DNA of 64,000 bases from Comamonadaceae bacterium (GTDB taxonomy: Bacteria > Pseudomonadota > Gammaproteobacteria > Burkholderiales > Burkholderiaceae_C). The notes beneath the pieces are model-generated. The model did no database searches, was not told the DNA's origin, and saw only the letters and a list, made by a program, of their open reading frames with translations. Positions 1 through 9,329 of the stretch are shown piece after piece. The translations under genes and the position numbers were made by a program. Position 1 is the stretch's first letter; every line of letters starts with the position of its first letter. The stretch spans positions 124,001-188,000 of the forward strand of contig CANFWT010000001.1 in the NCBI GenBank assembly GCA_947450895.1. Direction: 5' to 3'.

Positions 1-17
1 CAAGTTTGCTGATTCAT
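1..17 (-). CDS. Start of a gene running off the left edge (third gene of gentisate cluster)
   Basis: A minus-strand ATG at 17-15 is preceded by a good ribosome binding site (AAGGAG on the minus strand, about 23-28). It follows the fumarylpyruvate hydrolase gene by only 24 bases. Only five codons (Met-Asn-Gln-Gln-Thr) are visible, so the product cannot be read. In other gentisate clusters a maleylpyruvate isomerase or a transporter often sits here, but that is a guess from context. Confidence 0.4.
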
Positions 18-41
18 CGTGTCTCCTTGTGGGTTGCCTGT

Positions 42-746
42 TTATTCCGCCGCGCCAATGTTCAATTGCACCTCGCCGACCTGTGCGATCTGGCCGGTGA
101 TCAGGTCGCCGGTCACCACCGCGCCCACGCCCTCGGGCGTGCCGGTGTAGATCAGGTCTCCGGGCTGCAGGTGGTAGTACTGCGACAGGTCGGCCAGAAG
201 TTCGGGGATGTTCCAGATCAGCTTCGAGAGGTCGGAACTTTGCTTCGTCGCACCGTTGACTTGCAACGCGACGGAGCCGGCTTGCAGGACGCCCAGTGTG
301 CCCATGGGCACCAGGGGTGAACAAACAGCTGACTTCTCAAAGTTCTTGCCCAGATCCCAGGGGCGACCTTGGTCACGGGCGACGAGTTGCAGGTCGCGCC
401 TGGTCATGTCCAGACCTGCGGCATAGCCGTAAATCAGACGGGCCGCATCGGCCTCTTTGACGCGGAAGCCCTCTGCGCCGATCGCCACTACCAGCTCCAT
501 TTCAAAGTGGTAGTTGCTGGTGCCGCAGGGGTAGGGAACGGTTGCGCCGGACTCGATCAGCGTGCTGGCGTCCTTGATGAAGTAGAAGGGCTTCATGGTG
601 GACTTGTCCACCGGACGGCCCATCTCGACTGCGTGGGCGTGGTAGTTGCGGCCCACGCAAAAGATGCGCTTAACGGGGAAGCGTGCTTCTGCGCCCTCCA
701 CGGGCAGGGAGAACACGGGGGCAGGGGCGAAGGTGTAGTTGGTCAT
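42..746 (-). CDS. Fumarylacetoacetate hydrolase family protein, probable fumarylpyruvate hydrolase
   Basis: This 234-aa protein belongs to the FAH family. It has the opening motif with [15 protein letters not shown] (about residues 29-43), the metal-binding acidic stretch [10 protein letters not shown], the DMTRRDLQ segment and the closing [11 protein letters not shown] motif. The family hydrolyses C-C bonds of acylpyruvates. It lies 44 bp downstream of the gentisate dioxygenase gene on the same strand, so the likely substrate is fumarylpyruvate, giving fumarate and pyruvate (NagK-type role). The specific substrate is inferred from the neighbour; the family assignment is direct from motifs. 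Length is normal for the short FAH subgroup. Confidence 0.88.
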   Translation of the reverse strand: MTNYTFAPAPVFSLPVEGAEARFPVKRIFCVGRNYHAHAVEMGRPVDKSTMKPFYFIKDASTLIESGATVPYPCGTSNYHFEMELVVAIGAEGFRVKEADAARLIYGYAAGLDMTRRDLQLVARDQGRPWDLGKNFEKSAVCSPLVPMGTLGVLQAGSVALQVNGATKQSSDLSKLIWNIPELLADLSQYYHLQPGDLIYTGTPEGVGAVVTGDLITGQIAQVGEVQLNIGAAE

Positions 747-790
747 GGGGTTGCGTTGCTGATATGGATGGTGAATGGCGTTGGAGGTCG

Positions 791-1837
791 TCAGGCGTTG
801 CGGACCTCGTAGACCCCGAGCTTTTTCTGCAGTGGTGCGTCGTCGGCCATGAAGACAAAAGTGGGCGCAGTGGCCGATGCGTTTAGCAGAGTGATTGCCG
901 TGTACCCTGGGATGCAGCAGGTGTCGGCCTCACCGAGCACAAAGCGACTGGCTTCTGCCGCCACCGAAGCACCGCCTTCAATCACATGGAACACGGTTGC
1001 AGACGAGCGCGCCGGCATCTGCAAGGTTTCACCGGGACGCAGCATCAGTGCCGAGAAGCCGAGAATCTTCTGCACATCAGCCCCGGTTTCCGGGTTGATG
1101 TAGGCCACTTGCACAGCCTCAATTTCGGGTTGGGTACGTGCCAGGGTCTGGAGCGCCGCGCGCACATCGACCCAGGGATAGCGCAGCATTGGGTAGGCCG
1201 ATTCACTGCGTGTAAACAGGGGCGCAGGCACCACGCCACCGCGCTGGTAGGCCAGGCCAGCGGCATCGCTGCTGACGGTTTGTGCCTTGCCCTCAGTGAC
1301 ATAGGAGGCCTCCATGTAATAGACCATGGGCAGGTCCAGCACATCTAGCCAGATCACCGGCTTGTCACCCTCGTGGCCATGCTCGTGCCATAGGCCAGTG
1401 GGGGTGAGTATCAGGTCGCCCCGCTGCATCTGGCACTTTTCCCCGTCTACCGTGGTGTAAGCGCCTTCGCCTTCCACAATCATGCGCACGGCGTTGGGGG
1501 TGTGGCGGTGGGCCGGCGCCCATTCACCAGGCAGCAGCAACTGCATGCCGAGGTAAATGGTGGAGCTGGCCTGCATTTTTTCGAGACCATGGCCGGGGTT
1601 GGCCAGCACCAGCACGCGGCGCTCGGCTTTTTCCATGGGTGTCAGTTCGCCAGACTGAAGCAGCAGCGGGCGCAGCGCCTGGTAGTTCCAGGCGGTCGCG
1701 CGGGTGCGTGGCGCGGGCTTGCCCGGTGGAAGTACCGCACGCAGGCTGGGCCACAGGGGCACCAGGTTTTGCGCGCTCAGTGCATCGCGGTAGTCTTGGG
1801 GCAGGTCTTCGAGGCGGCCCAGTTCAGGTAGTGACAT
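791..1837 (-). CDS. Gentisate 1,2-dioxygenase (bicupin)
   Basis: The 348-aa protein has two cupin domains. The N-terminal cupin shows the Fe(II)-binding histidines in AHRHTPNA (H110 and H112) and the conserved [19 protein letters not shown] region (H151, H153). The C-terminal cupin (about residues 250-335) is present but without an obvious metal triad, as is usual in this family. It opens the ring of gentisate to maleylpyruvate in the cytoplasm. It is first in a minus-strand operon with the FAH hydrolase and is divergent from a LysR regulator, a typical layout for salicylate/3-hydroxybenzoate breakdown. Start is ATG at 1837. Confidence 0.92.
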   Translation of the reverse strand: MSLPELGRLEDLPQDYRDALSAQNLVPLWPSLRAVLPPGKPAPRTRATAWNYQALRPLLLQSGELTPMEKAERRVLVLANPGHGLEKMQASSTIYLGMQLLLPGEWAPAHRHTPNAVRMIVEGEGAYTTVDGEKCQMQRGDLILTPTGLWHEHGHEGDKPVIWLDVLDLPMVYYMEASYVTEGKAQTVSSDAAGLAYQRGGVVPAPLFTRSESAYPMLRYPWVDVRAALQTLARTQPEIEAVQVAYINPETGADVQKILGFSALMLRPGETLQMPARSSATVFHVIEGGASVAAEASRFVLGEADTCCIPGYTAITLLNASATAPTFVFMADDAPLQKKLGVYEVRNA

Positions 1838-1920
1838 TCCGTTCCCACAGTGTTGTTTTGAGTACGGGGAGCGTAAAAGTCCTTAGCCCTACTGACAATC
1901 CACGGTGTTTAATATGGCGT

Positions 1921-1935
1921 ATTCGAAATTCGAAT
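1921..1935. promoter_or_regulatory. Palindromic LysR-type operator candidate
   Basis: ATTCGAAATTCGAAT is a perfect inverted repeat around one central base and contains a T-N11-A LysR box. It lies 15 bases before the LysR ATG and 84 bases before the gentisate dioxygenase ATG, where an autorepressing and divergently activating regulator would bind. Binding is inferred, not shown. Confidence 0.6.
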
Positions 1936-1950
1936 AACGCAAGGCAAAAA

Positions 1951-2868
1951 ATGGCCCTCGATACGATTGAACTTCGCTTGCTGCAGGTGTTTGATGCGAT
2001 CTACAAGTTGCGCAGCGTGACCGAGGCGGCAGTGGCCCTGGACCTGAGCCAGCCGGCAGTGAGTGTTGCCCTGTCAAAGCTACGCCATCACTTTGGCGAT
2101 CCACTGTTTGTGCGCACTTCCAGCGGTATGGAGGCAACGCCCTTTGGCGCGGGGTTGGTGCGCCCGGTGCGCGGTGTATTGGACGCGTTGGATGTAGTGA
2201 TGGGCCAGCAAAGCATTTTTGATCCTGCTTCCTCCAAACGCCTGTTTCGTATCTGCATGACCGACATCAGCCAATTGGTGCTGTTGCCAAGGCTGTGGGA
2301 GGCACTTAGCCTGGCAGCCCCTGGGGTTCGCATCGACGTCTTACCCCTTGGTAGTGACATTGCGCGCCTGCTGGAAAGCGGCGAGGCTGATTTGGCGCTA
2401 GGCCTGATGCCGCAGCTTGAAGCAGGCTTCTACCAGAACGTACTTTTTTCGCAAAAGTTTGTCTGTATGGTGAGCGCTATGCATCCACGCATCCAAAAGG
2501 AGCTGCAGCCCGACCAGTTTGTCAGCGAGGGGCATGCGGTGGTTAGCTCGTCCGGGGCCGGCCCGCTGATCTTGGACCGCGAGTTGGATCGACTGGGAAT
2601 CCACCGCAAAATCTCGCTCAACATCCCCAACTTCATTGGCGCAGCTCTGGTGGTCGAGCACACCGATCTGATTCTCACCATTCCTGAGCGTCTGGCCGAT
2701 GTGTTGCAGGGACGTGCAGCAGTGCGCACCTTCCCGGTACCGTTCGCATTGCCCTCTTACGAGGTCAAGCAGCACTGGCATGAACGATTCAACAAAGATC
2801 CAGGCTCCCAGTGGCTCAGACGGATGGTTACAGAGGTAATGTCCTCCAACGGGATCAAAGCGGCATAA
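1951..2868 (+). CDS. LysR-family transcriptional regulator of the gentisate cluster
   Basis: This 305-aa regulator starts at ATG 1951, the first residue of the usual LysR winged helix-turn-helix (residues about 5-65, with LRSVTEAAVALDLSQPAVSVALSKLRHHFGDPLFVR). An in-frame extension upstream to 1639 overlaps the dioxygenase antisense and is not credible. Residues 90-300 form the periplasmic-binding-like effector domain. The sequence resembles the NahR/NodD branch that controls aromatic degradation. It is divergent from the dioxygenase gene with an operator-like palindrome between them. The inducer is not known from the sequence; salicylate or gentisate is a reasonable guess. Confidence 0.9.
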   Translation: MALDTIELRLLQVFDAIYKLRSVTEAAVALDLSQPAVSVALSKLRHHFGDPLFVRTSSGMEATPFGAGLVRPVRGVLDALDVVMGQQSIFDPASSKRLFRICMTDISQLVLLPRLWEALSLAAPGVRIDVLPLGSDIARLLESGEADLALGLMPQLEAGFYQNVLFSQKFVCMVSAMHPRIQKELQPDQFVSEGHAVVSSSGAGPLILDRELDRLGIHRKISLNIPNFIGAALVVEHTDLILTIPERLADVLQGRAAVRTFPVPFALPSYEVKQHWHERFNKDPGSQWLRRMVTEVMSSNGIKAA

Positions 2869-3119
2869 AACGCGAAAAAGCACTTGAGCGCGTGCAAGGG
2901 TGCTACCAAGTGTCTGCAGTTTGGACGGCGTTCACTGCCAAGCACCATGGTCACCCCAGGCAGTGCGGCGGATGTCTGTAGGGTGCGACCGTGGTCTAAG
3001 CCCCTGGCACCAAAGCACCTCGGAGACAGACTTTGGTCCAATTTTCGGGCGTAATTGCAGGCTTTGAGCTTAGGCGCACGGCGCTCGGCGCGCGTCCTTA
3101 TTTACCCAGACCGAACACC

Positions 3120-4976
3120 ATGAAACTTCGCCCCACCCTGGACTTTTTGCTCAACGACTGGCTCAAGACCACGGAGCTTACGCAGCGCGCGCGCTTTAGC
3201 GACCACTCGCGCGAGACTTTTGACGCCGTGCTCGACACCTGCGAGCGCATTGCGCGCGAGAAATTTGCCCCCTTCAACCGCTTGGTTGATGTGCAAGAGC
3301 CGCACTTTGACGGCGAAAAAGTCATCTTGCCCCAGGCCACGCATGACGCAGCCAAGGCCTATGCGGAGTCGGGCATGCTCAGCGCGGCGCAAGACTTTGA
3401 GATGGGTGGCATGCAGCTGCCCTACAGCGTGGAGGCCGCCGCCAACGCATTTTTTGCCTGCGCCTCGGTCAGCATTGGCTCGGGCATGCTGACCACCGGC
3501 AACGCCAATTTGCTCATGGTGCACGGCACCGCGCTGCAAAAAGAGGTGTTTGCCAAGAACGAATTCAACGGCCGCTTTTCCGGCACCATGTGCCTGAGCG
3601 AGCCTCAGGCCGGCTCCAGCCTGTCCGACATCACCACCCGGGCCGTACCCGACGGCGCAGACTTTGAGGCCGAGCCCCTGGGCGCGCGCTACCGCCTTAA
3701 GGGCAACAAGATGTGGATATCGAGCGGTGAGCACGAGTTGTCCGAAAACATCATCCACCTGGTGTTGGCCAAGATTCCGGACGCCAATGGCGCGCTGGTG
3801 CCCGGCACGCGCGGTATTTCGCTCTTTATCGTGCCCAAAAAGCTGGTGGGTCTGGATGGCCAACTCACCGGCGTTCGCAATGACGTGGCCTTGGCCGGCC
3901 TGAACCACAAGCTGGGCTGGCGCGGCACCACCAACACCTTGCTCAATTTTGGCGAGGGGAAATACCCGGTCCTTGGCCAAGCGGGCGATCCTTTTGGCAA
4001 CGGCGCGGGCGCCGTGGGCTACCTGGTTGGCAAGCCCGGCGAGGGCCTGCGTTGCATGTTCCACATGATGAACGAGGCGCGTATCGGCGTAGGCATTGCC
4101 GCCACCATGCTCGGGCTGGCCGGCTATTACGCCAGTCTGGACTATGCCAAAAACCGCCCGCAGGGACGCCCGATGGGGGCAGGGGGCAAAGACCCCTCGC
4201 AGCCCCAGGTACGCATCATCGAACACAGCGACGTCAAACGCATGCTGCTGGCGCAAAAGTCGTATGGCGAAGGCGCCCTGGCCCTGGCCATGTACTGCGC
4301 CCGCCTGGTGGACGAACAACACACCGCTGATGCCGCCGCTGCCGACGAAGCGCGCTTGCTGCTCGAAGTGCTCACGCCGATTGCCAAAAGTTGGCCCAGC
4401 GAGTGGTGCCTGGAGGCCAATTCGCTGGCCATTCAGGTGCACGGCGGCTATGGCTACACGCGCGACTTCCCGGTGGAGCAATACTGGCGCGACAACCGCC
4501 TCAACATGATCCACGAAGGCGCCCACGGCATCCAGGCCATGGACCTGCTGGGGCGCAAGGTGCTGATGGAAAACGGGCGCGGCATGCAATTGCTGGCCGC
4601 GCGCATGCAAACCACCATTGCGCACGCGGCGCCCATCCCGGTGCTCGCGCCCTATGCCGACGCCCTGGGCAAAGCCCTGGCCAAGGTAGGCGCTGCCACG
4701 CAAGCGGCTTGGTCTACCGGCGCCCCCAACGAGGCGCTGGCCAATGCCGTGCCTTATATGCAGGCCTTTGGCCACACGGTGCTGGCCTGGGTCTGGTTGG
4801 AAGTGGCCCTGGCGACTCTGGAGAGTGATCCGGCGCAAACCCAAGCAGCGACCCAAGGCCGAATGGCTGCAGCGCGCTTCTTCTTCCATTACGAGCTGCC
4901 GAAAATAGGGGCCTGGCTGAATGTGGTGCAATCGCGGGATATGACCTGTGCCACCCTTTCTGAGGACGCTTTCTGA
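3120..4976 (+). CDS. Acyl-CoA dehydrogenase, long form with C-terminal extra domain
   Basis: The chosen start is ATG 3120 (618 aa); the open frame reaches back to 3033 without support. The protein has the acyl-CoA dehydrogenase N-terminal helical domain, middle beta domain with MCLSEPQAGSSLSD, and C-terminal four-helix domain with VHGGYGYTRDFPVEQYWRD and the likely base Glu in MIHEGAHGIQ. An extra C-terminal segment of about 130 residues marks the long class (about 600 aa against 380 for classical enzymes). It would oxidise an acyl-CoA to the 2-enoyl-CoA, passing electrons to ETF. It is first in a plus-strand run of catabolic genes. Chain-length or substrate specificity cannot be read. Confidence 0.9.
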   Translation: MKLRPTLDFLLNDWLKTTELTQRARFSDHSRETFDAVLDTCERIAREKFAPFNRLVDVQEPHFDGEKVILPQATHDAAKAYAESGMLSAAQDFEMGGMQLPYSVEAAANAFFACASVSIGSGMLTTGNANLLMVHGTALQKEVFAKNEFNGRFSGTMCLSEPQAGSSLSDITTRAVPDGADFEAEPLGARYRLKGNKMWISSGEHELSENIIHLVLAKIPDANGALVPGTRGISLFIVPKKLVGLDGQLTGVRNDVALAGLNHKLGWRGTTNTLLNFGEGKYPVLGQAGDPFGNGAGAVGYLVGKPGEGLRCMFHMMNEARIGVGIAATMLGLAGYYASLDYAKNRPQGRPMGAGGKDPSQPQVRIIEHSDVKRMLLAQKSYGEGALALAMYCARLVDEQHTADAAAADEARLLLEVLTPIAKSWPSEWCLEANSLAIQVHGGYGYTRDFPVEQYWRDNRLNMIHEGAHGIQAMDLLGRKVLMENGRGMQLLAARMQTTIAHAAPIPVLAPYADALGKALAKVGAATQAAWSTGAPNEALANAVPYMQAFGHTVLAWVWLEVALATLESDPAQTQAATQGRMAAARFFFHYELPKIGAWLNVVQSRDMTCATLSEDAF

Positions 4977-5200
4977 TGGCTTTTTTCAAAAAATACAACG
5001 GCACCACCGATCAGCGACTGCTGCGCATTGAGCGTTGGACCTGGGTCCTGATCTACGGCGGGCTGCTGGCGAGCGTGCTTTCCTACTTCATGCCCGCTAA
5101 CCCCGACGGCGCCCTGAGTCTCCTGGCCGGCTGCGGCCTGCTGGCCCTGGCCATGGGGGTCGCGCTGATCGTGGTGCGCTCACGCCTGCACGGCGAATAG
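4976..5200 (+). CDS. Small two-helix inner membrane protein, unknown function
   Basis: This 74-aa protein starts at ATG 4976, overlapping the stop of the acyl-CoA dehydrogenase (TGATG), which suggests translational coupling. After a charged N-terminus (about 22 residues) it has two hydrophobic segments, roughly residues 23-40 and 46-66, and ends with a short basic tail, so both ends are probably cytoplasmic. I do not recognise a family. Its coupling to a soluble dehydrogenase is curious: it might anchor or assist it, but nothing in the sequence proves that. Confidence 0.72.
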   Translation: MAFFKKYNGTTDQRLLRIERWTWVLIYGGLLASVLSYFMPANPDGALSLLAGCGLLALAMGVALIVVRSRLHGE

Positions 5201-5310
5201 CTGCGATGGCAGGGCTGGTGGCCTCTTATCGCTGTTGCGACAGCCGCCTTGCGACCTGCGGCGGCACAATCGTTTTTTGTTTTTAACAACCCTAATTTTG
5301 AGGAACTTGC

Positions 5311-6102
5311 ATGACGCGCACCATCCAGCAACTGTTTGATTTGACCGGCAAAACCGCCCTGGTCACTGGGGGCTCCCGGGGCCTGGGCTTGCAAATGGCG
5401 CACGCGCTGGGTGAAGCCGGGGCCAAGGTGTTGATTACGTCGCGCAAGGCCGAAGACCTGGAACAAGCAACGGCGGAACTGCAAGCCGCAGGCATCGACG
5501 CCCGCTGGGTGGCCGCCGACTGCGCCAAGGACAGCGAAATTACCCGCCTTGTTGATGAAACCCTGCAGCGCATGGGCGACATCGATATTTTGGTGAACAA
5601 CGCGGGTGCTGCCTGGGGTGCGCCGGCGGAAGACCACCCCATCGAGGCATGGGACAAAGTAATGAACCTCAATGTGCGCGGCTACTTTTTGCTGAGCCAG
5701 GCCGTGGCCAAGCGCAGCATGATTGCGCGTCGCTCGGGGCGCATCATCAACGTGGCGTCGATCGCCGGACTGGGCGGCAACCCCGAGGGCATGAACACCA
5801 TTGCCTACAACACTTCCAAGGGCGCAGTCATCAACTTCACCCGCACTTTGGGTGCGGAGTGGGGCAAGTACAACATCACGGTTAACGCCATTTGCCCGGG
5901 CTTCTTCCCCAGCAAAATGACCGCTGGGACCTTGAAAGCCATGGGAGAGGAAAAGCTCGCCGCCCACGCACCGCTCAAACGCCTGGGCGACGACGAAGAC
6001 CTCAAGGGCCTGTGTCTCTTGTATGCGTCTGACGCGGGCAAGCACATTACCGGCCAGTGGCTGGCGGTGGACGGCGGCGTAAGCGTGGTTACCGGTGGCT
6101 GA
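5311..6102 (+). CDS. Short-chain dehydrogenase/reductase (SDR)
   Basis: The 263-aa protein is a classical SDR: cofactor motif TGGSRGLG near residue 19, NNAG near residue 98, catalytic Ser in NVASIAG and YNTSK (Tyr-x3-Lys) near residue 169. Arg in TSRK after beta strand 2 suggests NADP(H) use. Overall it resembles 3-oxoacyl-ACP reductase/gluconate 5-dehydrogenase-like enzymes. A ribosome binding site (GAGGAAC) precedes ATG 5311. In this cluster a role as 3-hydroxyacyl-CoA or related alcohol dehydrogenase is plausible but inferred. The next gene overlaps its end by 8 bases. Confidence 0.88.
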   Translation: MTRTIQQLFDLTGKTALVTGGSRGLGLQMAHALGEAGAKVLITSRKAEDLEQATAELQAAGIDARWVAADCAKDSEITRLVDETLQRMGDIDILVNNAGAAWGAPAEDHPIEAWDKVMNLNVRGYFLLSQAVAKRSMIARRSGRIINVASIAGLGGNPEGMNTIAYNTSKGAVINFTRTLGAEWGKYNITVNAICPGFFPSKMTAGTLKAMGEEKLAAHAPLKRLGDDEDLKGLCLLYASDAGKHITGQWLAVDGGVSVVTGG

Positions 6103-6577
6103 AGACGGCGCGGCGGCGTTGGACTCTTGGAAGCGCGTTGCCGGGTTTGGGGTGGACATCCCCTTCGTGCGGCACTTGGACTTTGTGTTGACCCAGTTTT
6201 CGGCCGGTCAGTCAGAAATCACTTACACCGCGCTGCCTGCGCACCTCAATTCCTACGGTGTGACCCACGGCGGGGCGTTGATGACATTGCTAGATGTGTC
6301 CATGGCGACCGCCGCACGCAGCGAAGTGCCAGAGCAGGGCGTGGTCACCATCGAGATGAAAACCAGCTTTATGCAGCCCGCCGTGGGCCCGCTGATTGCC
6401 CGTGGCACGCTGGTGCAACGCACGGCCACTTTGGCCTTCACCCAGTCCACTATTTTTGACGCCCAGGGTCGCGCCTGCGCAAGCGCCATGGGCACCTTCA
6501 AATACATGAAGCGTGCGCCGGGCGCTGTAACTGAAGCCAACCCCGCAGCCCCAGCGACTCCCATTTCAACCGACTGA
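6095..6577 (+). CDS. PaaI-type hotdog thioesterase
   Basis: This 160-aa protein uses a GTG start at 6095, inside the end of the SDR gene. It has the hotdog-fold signature LNSYGVTHGGALMTLLD (about residues 50-66) in which the HGG turn and the following Asp are characteristic of PaaI/YbgC-like acyl-CoA thioesterases, followed by the long beta strands containing VTIEMKTSFMQP. It probably releases a free acid from an acyl- or arylacyl-CoA intermediate, a rescue role for dead-end CoA esters. The 8-base overlap points to co-translation with the SDR. Residues after about 140 are a non-conserved Ala/Pro-rich tail. Confidence 0.85.
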   Translation: MAEDGAAALDSWKRVAGFGVDIPFVRHLDFVLTQFSAGQSEITYTALPAHLNSYGVTHGGALMTLLDVSMATAARSEVPEQGVVTIEMKTSFMQPAVGPLIARGTLVQRTATLAFTQSTIFDAQGRACASAMGTFKYMKRAPGAVTEANPAAPATPISTD

Positions 6578-6602
6578 TCATTAACGCAATATTGAGACCA
6601 CT

Positions 6603-7619
6603 ATGCCCGCAAACCGCCAAATCCACCTCGACAACCGCCCCAAGGGCGAAGCCCAAGCCAGCAACTTTGTGCTGGTCAGCAGCGAAACGCCCCCGCTGAA
6701 AGACGGCGAAGTGCTGGTGCGCCACCACTTTTTGAGCCTGGACCCTTACATGCGTGGCCGCATGAATGACGCCAAAAGCTACGCCCAACCCCAAGCCCTG
6801 GGCGCGACCATGCAAGGCGGTACGGTGGGCGAGGTGGTGGAGTCGCACAACCCGCAGTACCCCGTGGGCACCCAGGTGGTGGGTATGGGCGGCTGGCAGG
6901 AATACAGCGTGGTCAATGCCACGCTGCCCGGCGCCTTGCGCGCAGTAGACACCCGCCATGTGCCCCTGAGCGCCTACCTGGGCGCCGTGGGCATGCCGGG
7001 AGTGACCGCCTACTACGGCCTGGTCCACATCATTGCGCCCAAGGCGGGCGACACCCTGGTGGTTAGCGCCGCCACCGGCGCGGTGGGCAGCGCCTTTGCC
7101 GCCCTGAGCCGCGCGCGCGGCTGCCGCACGGTGGGCATTGCCGGGGGCGCCGAGAAGTGCCAATACGCGGTGGAAGAACTTGGCTTTGACGCTTGCATTG
7201 ACTACAAGGAACACACAGACGCGGCCAGCCTGTCGGCCGCCATTGCCGCAGCCTGCCCCAAGGGCATTGACGGCTACTTTGAGAACGTGGGCGGCATGGT
7301 GCTCAACGCCGTGCTGCCCCTGATGAACGCCTTTGGCCGCATCGCAGTGTGCGGCATGATTGCTGGCTACAACGGCGCGCCGCTGCCCCTGACCCAGCCT
7401 TCGCTGATTTTGATGCAGCGCCTGAAGATTGAAGGTTTTATCGTCAGCGAGCACATGGAAGTGTGGCCCGCCGCGCTGACCGAGCTAGGCGGCCTGGTTG
7501 CCAGCGGCAAGCTGCGCGCCCGCGAGAGCGTTGCCCAAGGCCTGGAGAACGCGCCCGAGGCCTTTTTGGGCCTGCTCAAGGGCAAGAACTTTGGCAAACA
7601 GCTCGTCAAGCTGGTTTAA
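6603..7619 (+). CDS. NADP-dependent medium-chain reductase (CurA/leukotriene B4 dehydrogenase-like)
   Basis: The 338-aa protein lacks zinc ligands and matches the MDR subgroup of prostaglandin/2-alkenal reductases: LSLDPYMRGRM near residue 45, the Rossmann motif SAATGAVGS near 153, and DGYFENVGG near 222. The family reduces alpha,beta-unsaturated ketones or enals with NADPH. It sits 25 bp after the thioesterase gene and abuts the next gene, whose ATG follows the TAA stop directly. The natural substrate here is unknown; with two acyl-CoA dehydrogenases nearby, an enoyl or enone intermediate is likely. Confidence 0.87.
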   Translation: MPANRQIHLDNRPKGEAQASNFVLVSSETPPLKDGEVLVRHHFLSLDPYMRGRMNDAKSYAQPQALGATMQGGTVGEVVESHNPQYPVGTQVVGMGGWQEYSVVNATLPGALRAVDTRHVPLSAYLGAVGMPGVTAYYGLVHIIAPKAGDTLVVSAATGAVGSAFAALSRARGCRTVGIAGGAEKCQYAVEELGFDACIDYKEHTDAASLSAAIAAACPKGIDGYFENVGGMVLNAVLPLMNAFGRIAVCGMIAGYNGAPLPLTQPSLILMQRLKIEGFIVSEHMEVWPAALTELGGLVASGKLRARESVAQGLENAPEAFLGLLKGKNFGKQLVKLV

Positions 7620-9302
7620 ATGCACAGCGCCGCAGCCCTGGCTACCGCCGCCACGCACGAGGTGTTCAACCAGGCGCAAGCCCTGGAGAACTACAACGTG
7701 TTCGACGGCAACCAGGCCCTGCAAAGCACGCTCCAATTCAATGCGCCGGGCCTGAATACTGCCGATTTGCAGGCACTGGGCGCGCGCCTGGGCAGCGCTG
7801 AGATGCAAACCCATGCCCAACTGGCCAATGTCCACACCCCGCAACTGCGCAGCCACGACCGCTACGGCAACCGCACCGACGTGGTGGAGTTTCACCCCAG
7901 CTACCACGTGCTGATGGCCGAGGCCACGCGCGCGGGCCTGCACGGCAGCCCATGGCCCACTTTTTTTGACGCAAAGCCCGGCACCTCGACCGCGCACCTG
8001 CGCCGCGCGGCGGCGTTTTCCATGTTCACCGAGCTGGAGCCGTCCATGCTCTGCCCGATTTCCATGACCTATGCGGTCATGCCCGCGCTGCGCAGCAACG
8101 CCGCTATTTACCAAGACTGGGCGCCGGGCCTCTGCAGCCCGCACTACGACCCGGCCTTGAAGCTTTTTAGCCAAAAAACCGGCCTGACCATGGGCATGGG
8201 CATGACCGAGAAGCAAGGCGGCTCGGATGTGCGCGCCAACACCACCCAGGCCACGGCCGACGGCCATGATGCCTGGGGCCAGCGCTTTACGCTGATGGGC
8301 CACAAATGGTTTTTCTCGGCGCCCATGTGCGACGCCTTTTTGGTGCTAGCGCAATCGGCGGCGGGCTTGAGCTGCTTTTTTCTGCCCCGCGTGCTGCCCG
8401 ACGGTAGCCAGAACCATTTGCGCATCCAGCGCCTCAAAGACAAGCTGGGCAACAAAGCCAATGCCAGCTCAGAAGTCGAGTTTGTGGGCGCTACCGCCTG
8501 GCTGGTGGGCGTGGAAGGGCGCGGCGTGCCGCAGATACTGGAAATGGGCGAGATGACCCGGTTGGACTGCTCTTTGGGCACCACCGGCCTGATGCGCCAG
8601 GCCCTGAGCATTGCGCTCAACCACACCGCGCAGCGCCAGGCCTTTGGCAAGCGCCTGATTGACCAGCCGCTGATGCGCAACGTGCTGGCCGACCTGGCCC
8701 TTGAAAGCGAAGCTGCCACCGCCTTGTCCATGCGCCTGGCGCGGGCCTTTGATAACTCGGGCGACAGCTTTGAGCGCCTGATGGCCCGCGTGCTCACGCC
8801 CATTGCCAAGTTCTGGATCTGCAAGCGTGGCAGCGCCTTTGGCCAAGAGGCCATGGAATGCATGGGCGGCAATGGCTATGTGGAGGAGGGCGGCTTGGGC
8901 ACCATGGCCCGCATTTACCGCGAAATGCCGCTCAACTCGATTTGGGAAGGCGCTGGCAACATCATGGCGCTGGACCTGCTGCGCGCCCTGCGCAAGGGCG
9001 ATGTGGCCCAAGCCCTGGCGCAAGAGCTGGCCCCGGCGCGCGGCGCCCACGCCGCGCTGGACCGCATGATTGACGTATTGCCCACGAGGGTGGAGCTGCT
9101 GGCCAACGAAGTGCAGGCCCGCCGCCTGGCGCAAGACGTGGCGCTGGCGGTGCAGGCTGCGCTGCTGCTGCAAAGCGCGCCGGGCGTTGTGTTTGGCGCC
9201 TTTTGCGATTCGCGCCTAGGGGGCGACTGGGGCTACAGCTTTGGCACCCTGGGCACGGGCGTGGACTTTGACGCCATCATCCAGCGTGCCAGGCCGCGCT
9301 AG
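7620..9302 (+). CDS. AidB-like acyl-CoA dehydrogenase
   Basis: This 560-aa protein begins at ATG 7620 immediately after the preceding stop. It carries the AidB-family features MGMGMTEKQGGSDVRAN (about residues 196-212), MECMGGNGYVEEG and SIWEGAGNIMALDLLRAL, where the Glu corresponds to the acyl-CoA dehydrogenase base region. E. coli AidB binds DNA and is linked to alkylation protection, but many relatives in catabolic clusters are probably ordinary flavin dehydrogenases. The context (thioesterase, reductases, another acyl-CoA dehydrogenase) favours a metabolic role. I therefore leave the gene symbol empty. Confidence 0.86.
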   Translation: MHSAAALATAATHEVFNQAQALENYNVFDGNQALQSTLQFNAPGLNTADLQALGARLGSAEMQTHAQLANVHTPQLRSHDRYGNRTDVVEFHPSYHVLMAEATRAGLHGSPWPTFFDAKPGTSTAHLRRAAAFSMFTELEPSMLCPISMTYAVMPALRSNAAIYQDWAPGLCSPHYDPALKLFSQKTGLTMGMGMTEKQGGSDVRANTTQATADGHDAWGQRFTLMGHKWFFSAPMCDAFLVLAQSAAGLSCFFLPRVLPDGSQNHLRIQRLKDKLGNKANASSEVEFVGATAWLVGVEGRGVPQILEMGEMTRLDCSLGTTGLMRQALSIALNHTAQRQAFGKRLIDQPLMRNVLADLALESEAATALSMRLARAFDNSGDSFERLMARVLTPIAKFWICKRGSAFGQEAMECMGGNGYVEEGGLGTMARIYREMPLNSIWEGAGNIMALDLLRALRKGDVAQALAQELAPARGAHAALDRMIDVLPTRVELLANEVQARRLAQDVALAVQAALLLQSAPGVVFGAFCDSRLGGDWGYSFGTLGTGVDFDAIIQRARPR

Positions 9303-9329
9303 TTTTATCGTTTTTACTAGGAAACCCCT

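Noticed and set aside
1639-1950. Extended start of the LysR regulator
   Set aside because: It would overlap the dioxygenase gene antisense and the operator; ATG 1951 begins the standard helix-turn-helix.
2869-3119. Small gene or RNA between the LysR gene and the acyl-CoA dehydrogenase
   Set aside because: No ribosome site with a credible frame, no hairpin with a T tract; about 250 bp with nothing I can support.
3102-4931. A 609-codon open frame antisense to the acyl-CoA dehydrogenase
   Set aside because: It is the mirror of a GC-rich gene; the translation is His/Gly/Ala/Gln-rich without any fold signature, and the plus-strand protein is clearly real.
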